Shown here piece by piece: positions 59,301 to 64,000 of a stretch of 64,000 nucleotides of DNA. The stretch covers positions 1,218,501 through 1,282,500 of the forward strand of contig NZ_JADQTN010000001.1 in the NCBI RefSeq assembly GCF_017812015.1, given 5' to 3'. Source of the stretch: Pontixanthobacter sp. CEM42 (lineage in GTDB: Bacteria; Pseudomonadota; Alphaproteobacteria; Sphingomonadales; Sphingomonadaceae). Position numbers and translations under genes: made by a program. Numbering within the stretch: the first letter of the stretch is position 1; the number at the start of each line of letters is the position of its first letter. Under the pieces are notes generated by a model, which worked only from the letters and a program-made list of their open reading frames with translations, did not search any database and was not told where the DNA came from.

Positions 59301-59792
59301 CTATGTGTCGGCGAAATCCTTGCTAACCACAAGGCGCTTGTCATCCCACTCAATCACGGCTTGCTTGGTCATCGGGATCATGAATTTTTTGCCGTTAGGC
59401 CGCGCGATCTCGATCACGTCCTGCGCTCCGAAATTTTCGACGGCACAGACAGTACCCAGCGCCTCGCCAGTATCTGATACCGCAGCAAGGCCGAGCAAGT
59501 CAGTGTGGTAATATTCGTCTTCGCTCAGTTCGGGCAGAGCATCACGGGCAATGGTCAGGACGGTACTGCGCAAAGCCTCTGCGGCATTGCGGTCGATTAC
59601 CTCGACAAAGCGCGCGATCGCACCGCCTTTATTGTCGGGCCGGATTTTCTTCAGCGTCAAAGAGCCATCATTGAAGGTCTTATGCTGCTTCAGCGCAGCA
59701 ATCCCTTCCCCGAACAGCTTCAAACGAACTTCGCCCGTCACACCGTGCGCGCCGGAAATGGCAGCGAGTGTAACGGGCGATCTGTCAGTCAT
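59301..59792 (-). CDS. rimM: ribosome maturation factor RimM
   Basis: 163 residues from ATG 59792 (MTDRSPVTLAAISGAHGVTGEVRLKLFGEG); the frame extends upstream through a palindromic repeat but without a supported start. RimM N-domain and PRC-barrel C-domain (DEYYHTDLLGLAAVSDTGEALGTVCAVENFGAQDVIEIARPNGKKFMIPMTKQAV). It helps assemble the 30S head with S19 and S16. It lies downstream of rpsP as in most Proteobacteria. Confidence 0.95.
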   Translation of the reverse strand: MTDRSPVTLAAISGAHGVTGEVRLKLFGEGIAALKQHKTFNDGSLTLKKIRPDNKGGAIARFVEVIDRNAAEALRSTVLTIARDALPELSEDEYYHTDLLGLAAVSDTGEALGTVCAVENFGAQDVIEIARPNGKKFMIPMTKQAVIEWDDKRLVVSKDFADT

Positions 59793-59810
59793 TAGCAAGA
59801 ACCAGTTGGT

Positions 59811-59872
59811 TCTCGACTTCGCTCGAACCGAACGGGGATCCGAAAATCCGTTCGTGTCGAGCATCGTCGAGA
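59811..59872. repeat. palindromic repeat between rpsP and rimM
   Basis: Arms at 59811-59835 (TCTCGACTTCGCTCGAACCGAACGG) and 59848-59872 are complementary at 20 of 25 positions, with a 12-base loop. Compared with the palindrome inside ligA (497-566), the arm order is reversed, but the core (CGTTCGTGTCGAGC..GTCGAGA) is shared. It lies in the rpsP-rimM gap on the operon strand and could form an mRNA hairpin that tunes downstream expression. Confidence 0.75.
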
Positions 59873-59881
59873 CACTTTGGC

Positions 59882-60373
59882 TTAGCCTTCGGCCTTATCT
59901 TCGCCAGCTTCTTCGGCAGGCGCTTCAGCGGCGGCTTCTGGAGCAGCTTCCTCGGCTGGAGCTGCTTCTTCTTCCTTAGGAGCTTCGGCAGCAGCTTTTG
60001 TTTCTTCTTCAGCAGCCTTCTTGGCTTCTTCTGCTTCAGCAGCTTTTTCAGCTTTCTCTTCAGCGCGCTCGGTGGCTTTCTCGCCCGGCTTGGCTTTGTT
60101 CGGGTTGTTACGGGCTTCACGCTCACGGATACCCGCAGCGTCGAGGAAGCGAGCAACACGGTCCGAAGGCTGTGCGCCAACGCCGAGCCAGTATTTCGCG
60201 CGGTCTTCGTTCAGCTTCACGCGGCCTTCGTCATCTTTAGCCAGCAGCGGGTTGTAGATGCCGATCTGCTCAAGATACTTACCGTCGCGCGGGCTGCGGT
60301 TATCGGCAGCGACGATGCGGTAGTAAGGGCGCTTCTTCGCGCCGCCACGGGATAGACGGAGTGCAATTGCCAT
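59882..60373 (-). CDS. rpsP: 30S ribosomal protein S16 with long Ala/Glu-rich tail
   Basis: 163 residues. The S16 core ([45 protein letters not shown]...[22 protein letters not shown]) is about 80-85 residues, the usual length. It is followed by an equally long charged tail ([33 protein letters not shown]...). Alpha-proteobacterial S16 proteins often have a tail. It follows ffh by 60 bases. Confidence 0.97.
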   Translation of the reverse strand: MAIALRLSRGGAKKRPYYRIVAADNRSPRDGKYLEQIGIYNPLLAKDDEGRVKLNEDRAKYWLGVGAQPSDRVARFLDAAGIREREARNNPNKAKPGEKATERAEEKAEKAAEAEEAKKAAEEETKAAAEAPKEEEAAPAEEAAPEAAAEAPAEEAGEDKAEG

Positions 60374-60433
60374 GATGTATTTCCTTTGTGAATTAAATAT
60401 CTGTAATTATTGAATTTATGTGATAATTTTACG

Positions 60434-61876
60434 CTATCTTTTTCTGGGTCCGCCGAGGCCGGGAAGGCCAGGAGGTAACCCTCCGCCGCCGGGTCCGCCC
60501 GGACCACCGAGACCGGGCATTGCGGCTTCCATGCCGCCTTTTCCGAACATTGCGGCGAGGCCTTTCAGGCCGCCCATTTTCTTAATCTGCTTCATCGCGC
60601 GGGACATTTCCTGATACATTTTCAGGAGCTTGTTCACGTCTTGAACTTCCTTGCCCGCACCCGCTGCTATGCGGCGTTTACGCTTGGCGTTGAGCAATGC
60701 AGGATTGGCGCGCTCTTTCGGTGTCATTGAACCGATAATCGCATCCATATGGACCAGAACCTTGTCGTCCATGCCGCTATTGGCCATCGCCGCCTTGGCC
60801 TTCTTCATGCCCGGCATCATGCCCGCGAGCATGCCAAGGCCGCCCATCTGGTTCATCTGCTGAAGTTGGGTACGTAGATCGTTGAGATCAAACTGCCCCT
60901 TCGCCATACGTTTGGCGAGCGCTTCGGCATCTTCTTCATTGATCGTCGCCGCGGCTTTCTCAACCAGCGAGACGACATCGCCCATACCCAGAATACGGTC
61001 AGCAACGCGTTTGGGGTGGAATGCCTCCAGCGCGTCCAGCTTCTCGCCGGTACCGGCAAATTTGATCGGTTTGCCAGTGACATGGCGCATCGACAGCGCA
61101 GCACCGCCACGCGCATCGCCGTCCATCCGGGTCAGGATCACACCCGTAAGCGGAACTTCTTCGGTAAAGCTCTTCGCGACGTTGACCGCGTCTTGACCGG
61201 TCAGACTGTCGACCACGAGCAGTACTTCGGTCGGCGCAGAGATAGAAGACACAGCCTTCATCTCGGCCATCAGCGCCTCGTCTACGTGTAGACGGCCCGC
61301 AGTATCGAGCAGTAACACGTCGGCAGCTTGCAGCTTCGCAGCATCAAGCGCGCGGCGGGCAATATCAACCGGCTGTTGGCCTTCGACAATCGGCAGCGTC
61401 GCGCATTCAATTTGCTCGCCCAGAACAGCAAGCTGTTCTTGAGCAGCGGGACGATTGACGTCGAGCGACGCCATCATCGATTTCTTGCCGTGTTTCTCTT
61501 TAAGGAACTTGGCGAGTTTGGCGGTCGAGGTGGTTTTGCCCGAGCCTTGCAGACCGACCATCATGATCACGACAGGCGGTTTGGCCTCGAGTTCGAGCGG
61601 AACGCTCTCTTCTCCGCCGAGCATTTCAACCAGTTCGTCCGAGACGATCTTGACGACTTGCTGACCCGGCGTGACCGATTTCAGAACTTCTGAACCGATG
61701 GCTTTTTCAGTTACCGCATCAATGAAACGGCGAACCACCGGAAGTGCGACATCGGCTTCGAGCAAAGCAATTCGAACTTCGCGCATTGCATCGCGAACGT
61801 CCTGTTCCTTCAGCGCGCCGCGACCGCGCAGGCCATCGAACACACCGGTGAGGCGATCTGACAGACTGTCGAACAT
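60434..61876 (-). CDS. ffh: signal recognition particle protein Ffh
   Basis: 480 residues. NG domain with GLQGSGKTTSTAKLA, DTAGRLHVDEALMAEM, TRMDGDARGGAALS and TGKPIKFAGTGEKLDALEAFHPKRVA, then a Met-rich M domain (MGGLGMLAGMMPGMKKAKAAM) and a Gly/Pro-rich tail (GGPGGPGGGGLPPGLPGLGGPRKR). It targets nascent membrane proteins to the translocon with 4.5S RNA and FtsY. It is the first gene of the cluster with rpsP and rimM. Confidence 0.98.
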   Translation of the reverse strand: MFDSLSDRLTGVFDGLRGRGALKEQDVRDAMREVRIALLEADVALPVVRRFIDAVTEKAIGSEVLKSVTPGQQVVKIVSDELVEMLGGEESVPLELEAKPPVVIMMVGLQGSGKTTSTAKLAKFLKEKHGKKSMMASLDVNRPAAQEQLAVLGEQIECATLPIVEGQQPVDIARRALDAAKLQAADVLLLDTAGRLHVDEALMAEMKAVSSISAPTEVLLVVDSLTGQDAVNVAKSFTEEVPLTGVILTRMDGDARGGAALSMRHVTGKPIKFAGTGEKLDALEAFHPKRVADRILGMGDVVSLVEKAAATINEEDAEALAKRMAKGQFDLNDLRTQLQQMNQMGGLGMLAGMMPGMKKAKAAMANSGMDDKVLVHMDAIIGSMTPKERANPALLNAKRKRRIAAGAGKEVQDVNKLLKMYQEMSRAMKQIKKMGGLKGLAAMFGKGGMEAAMPGLGGPGGPGGGGLPPGLPGLGGPRKR

Positions 61877-62017
61877 ACCACGCTACTCCTCTGTTGTTAC
61901 CCCAATCTTGAGTCCAAGATAGGGGTACCAACGCCAAATGCCAAAAACGCCGGCGAACGAAACCTCGTTGGCCAGCGTGCGGATTCCAATGCGGAACACG
62001 ACTTGAATATGTTTCGA

Positions 62018-62093
62018 TGGTGGAGCCTAGCGGGATCGAACCGCTGACCTCAACACTGCCAGTGTTGCGCTCTCCCAGCTGAGCTAAGGCCCC
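62018..62093 (-). tRNA. tRNA-Ala (anticodon GGC)
   Basis: Read on the minus strand, this is a 76-nucleotide cloverleaf: acceptor GGGGCCT paired with AGGCTCC, D-arm AGCTCAGCTGGGAGAGC, anticodon loop CTGGCAG on a five-pair CAACA/TGTTG stem, T-loop GGTTCGATCC, and an encoded CCA at the 3' end. Anticodon GGC reads Ala GCC/GCT codons. The 3' end lies about 140 bases upstream of the ffh start on the same strand. Confidence 0.98.
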
Positions 62094-62183
62094 AAAACCG
62101 ATTTGTTGTTTCGCCCGAAAGCGAGACGAGGCCCTTTATGGGGGCCAACCGCGCAATGCAAGAGTATTTCGCGGTTTTGAGTT

Positions 62184-62418
62184 GTTTGTTTTAGCCTCAA
62201 GCGCCGGCGTTCGCATCCGCTCACTTAGGCTTCCGCCCTAACGGGCGACGCGCGGTCGCGCTTGCGATCGGCTAGTCGCCGACCGAACCATTCCTGGCCG
62301 TTTCTGTATCGCGCCAGTCCGGTTCGCGACTAGCGAACCGCAAGGCCGACCGGCCGCCCGAGCTTATGCGAGGAAGCAAGCGAGGCGGATGCCTCGCGCC
62401 CGCAGGGTCAAAACAAAC
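62184..62418. repeat. palindromic dispersed repeat, copy B
   Basis: Begins GTTTGTTTTAGCCTCAA and ends TCAAAACAAAC, imperfect inverted ends. Its left 64 bases match copy A1 (9775-9838), and its right half (62313-62380) matches copy A2. An internal inverted repeat (GCTAGTCGC at 62271-62279 with its complement at 62326-62334) replaces the different 17-base stem of A1, so the stem sequence differs but pairing is kept. It ends four bases before the stop codon of the FYDLN-acid gene. The 62094-62421 gap holds nothing else that I can identify. Confidence 0.75.
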
Positions 62419-62421
62419 GAA

Positions 62422-62748
62422 TCAGGTTTCCGCTTCGTCGTCGTCGCCTTTGCCTTTGGACACAGCCATGTCTTCGCTGTCATCGCCAAGGTCGACGTCA
62501 GAGTCGGGACGGTTCTCGTCCTCGTCGACGTCGCTCAGTTCATCATCCTCATCGGCCAGATCGCTATCGGCCTCGCCCTTCTTCTTCTCGTCGTCAAACG
62601 GGATAGGCTGTTTCGTTTTCAGAACCGGCTCCGGCTCCCACTCTTCACCGCATTCGATGCAAGTGGCGGGATCATCCTTGCCCAAATCGTAGAAGCGAGT
62701 GCCGCATTTTGGACACGTGCGCTTTGTGCCCCATTCTGGCTTAACCAT
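62422..62748 (-). CDS. TIGR02300 (FYDLN acid) family protein
   Basis: 108 residues: MVKPEWGTKRTCPKCGTRFYDLGKDDPATCIECGEEWEP, then a very acidic Asp/Glu-rich tail. The two CxxC pairs probably bind a metal ion. This is the TIGR02300 family of unknown function, widespread in Alphaproteobacteria. It is divergent from aroA. Confidence 0.92.
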   Translation of the reverse strand: MVKPEWGTKRTCPKCGTRFYDLGKDDPATCIECGEEWEPEPVLKTKQPIPFDDEKKKGEADSDLADEDDELSDVDEDENRPDSDVDLGDDSEDMAVSKGKGDDDEAET

Positions 62749-62933
62749 TATAAATCCTTACGTGCTGTCCAGATTAGCTATCTGGAGCGAAAATTTCTGA
62801 ATGTGTATCGGGTGCGACGCTCATATAATACAAGGTCGGAATCACATGCGGGCGCGCCTTGCCATAGGGTATGTGCCCTGTCAAAGCCCTGATGCCCAAC
62901 CGCCGAATTCACCGTCAAAATCGAAAGCCATTA

Positions 62934-64000
62934 GTGACCGATACTCCGACCCCGAAACGCTTTGCATCGCTTGGCCCGCTCACCGGGACAATCCACGTAC
63001 CCGGCGACAAATCAATCAGCCACCGCTCGCTGATGTTCGGAGCGTTGGCGGTGGGCGAAACCAAAGTGAGCGGATTGCTGGAAGGGCATGACGTCATCGC
63101 CACTGCGGACGCGTTGCGCGCGATGGGCGCGACTACAGAGCGTTCCGGAAAGGGCCAATGGTCGATCCACGGCGTTGGAGTCGGCGGATTGTTACAGCCT
63201 AAACAAGCGCTGGATATGGGCAATAGTGGCACCTCCACTCGCTTGCTGATGGGCCTGATCGCCAGTCATGGCATAACCGCATCATTCACTGGCGACGCCA
63301 GCCTGTCAGGCCGCCCGATGGGCCGCGTGATTGAACCGCTGAGCCAAATGGGCGCGAATTTTACTTCCAGTCCGGGCGGAACCTTGCCGCTGATGATGAC
63401 AGGTAGCCTGCCCGCTATTCCGATCACCTACCGTCTGCCGGTTGCATCCGCGCAGGTAAAAAGCGCTGTGCTACTTGCCGGTCTCAACACTCCCGGCATC
63501 ACCACGGTGATCGAACCCGTGCCCACGCGCGATCATTCGGAGCGGATGCTGAAAGGCTTTGGCGCTGAATTGACGGTCGAGGAAATCGACGGTGAACGCC
63601 ATATCAGCATCCATGGCGACGCAGAGCTTTCGCCGCAAACCATCACTGTACCCGGCGACCCCTCATCCGCAGCGTTTTTCATCGTCGCCGCGCTGATTAC
63701 CGAAGGCAGCGACCTGCTGATTGAAAATGTCGGACTTAATGCTACGCGCGCTGGCCTGGTCACTGTGCTCAAGAAAATGGGTGGCAATATCGAGCTGGTT
63801 GACGAACGCGAAGTTGGCGGAGAGCCTGTTGCCGATCTGCGCGTCAAGCATTCACGGCTGCAGGGCATCGACGTCGATCCGGCTATCGCACCAAGCATGA
63901 TAGACGAATTTCCCGTGCTGTTTGTAGCCGCTTCGCTCGCAAAGGGCCGCACAACCACCAGCGGGCTAGACGAACTTCGCGTGAAAGAGTCTGATCGACT
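62934..64000 (+). CDS. aroA: 3-phosphoshikimate 1-carboxyvinyltransferase (partial, runs off window)
   Basis: Class-type EPSP synthase of the shikimate pathway, joining shikimate 3-phosphate and PEP. Visible motifs: [90 protein letters not shown] and [12 protein letters not shown]. The GTG at 62934 ([16 protein letters not shown]) is chosen; an in-frame ATG at 62892 is an alternative with no better ribosome site. The last visible residues are in the [11 protein letters not shown] region, and roughly 80-90 residues are missing at the right edge. Confidence 0.96.
   Translation, partial: MTDTPTPKRFASLGPLTGTIHVPGDKSISHRSLMFGALAVGETKVSGLLEGHDVIATADALRAMGATTERSGKGQWSIHGVGVGGLLQPKQALDMGNSGTSTRLLMGLIASHGITASFTGDASLSGRPMGRVIEPLSQMGANFTSSPGGTLPLMMTGSLPAIPITYRLPVASAQVKSAVLLAGLNTPGITTVIEPVPTRDHSERMLKGFGAELTVEEIDGERHISIHGDAELSPQTITVPGDPSSAAFFIVAALITEGSDLLIENVGLNATRAGLVTVLKKMGGNIELVDEREVGGEPVADLRVKHSRLQGIDVDPAIAPSMIDEFPVLFVAASLAKGRTTTSGLDELRVKESDR

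Noticed and set aside
62018-62421. an integrative element using the tRNA-Ala gene as attachment site, because a repeat lies beside it
   Set aside because: No integrase, no duplicated tRNA 3' end and no foreign genes lie next to it; the repeat is a dispersed palindrome.

Overview
The window looks like chromosomal DNA of a sphingomonad alphaproteobacterium, most likely Erythrobacteraceae or a close relative. This is inferred from moderately high G+C coding DNA, the style of the housekeeping proteins (LigA, LepA, DnaN, Ffh, S16 and L9 with Ala/Glu-rich tails, a TIGR02300-type FYDLN acid protein), a class I PHA synthase locus, and dispersed palindromic repeats of a kind I associate with this group. 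No rRNA, CRISPR array, integrase or recognisable transposase is visible. One tRNA (Ala, GGC) is present.

Left part (1-9.8 kb): a minus-strand block carries bamD, a DUF2461 protein, recN, a small exported protein and ligA. It is followed by a plus-strand pair (a small repeat-type exported protein and a FecR-domain protein) that converges on a large CHASE2 adenylate/guanylate cyclase.

Accessory segment (9.77-14.3 kb): a palindromic repeat abuts the cyclase start. Next come a terminase-small-subunit-like DNA-binding protein, a second partial repeat copy, and a visibly AT-rich 1016-residue SIR2-STAND-type protein, a likely anti-phage effector whose P-loop lacks the usual lysine. A relative of the same repeat lies at 62.2-62.4 kb beside the tRNA.

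Middle (14.3-40.5 kb): lepA; two tandem GGDEF-EAL-PilZ c-di-GMP enzymes; PHA synthase, an esterase/depolymerase-like hydrolase and a ferredoxin/adrenodoxin-type reductase; scattered hydrolases and an amidohydrolase; then dnaN, fabG and fabD with small neighbours. A divergent LD-carboxypeptidase/Mur-ligase pair points to murein recycling. Two GSTs, a DUF808 membrane protein and a patatin phospholipase are also here.

Right part (40.5-64 kb): rpsF-rpsR-rplI ending in a clear terminator; AMP nucleosidase; a Tat-exported kelch protein; a YVTN-propeller lipoprotein; an M2 metallopeptidase; several hydrolases; asd; tandem paralogous alpha/beta hydrolases; an S9 peptidase. Then comes the conserved ffh-rpsP-rimM-trmD-rplS cluster, here interrupted by a nitrilase and two small membrane proteins. 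The window ends inside aroA.

The most interesting signals are: (1) the palindromic repeat family linked to the terminase-like gene; (2) the SIR2-STAND protein with a lysine-less P-loop; (3) a second, unrelated palindrome with 26-bp arms inserted in frame inside ligA, with a related palindrome between rpsP and rimM; (4) the nitrilase insertion into the ribosomal/tRNA-modification operon.
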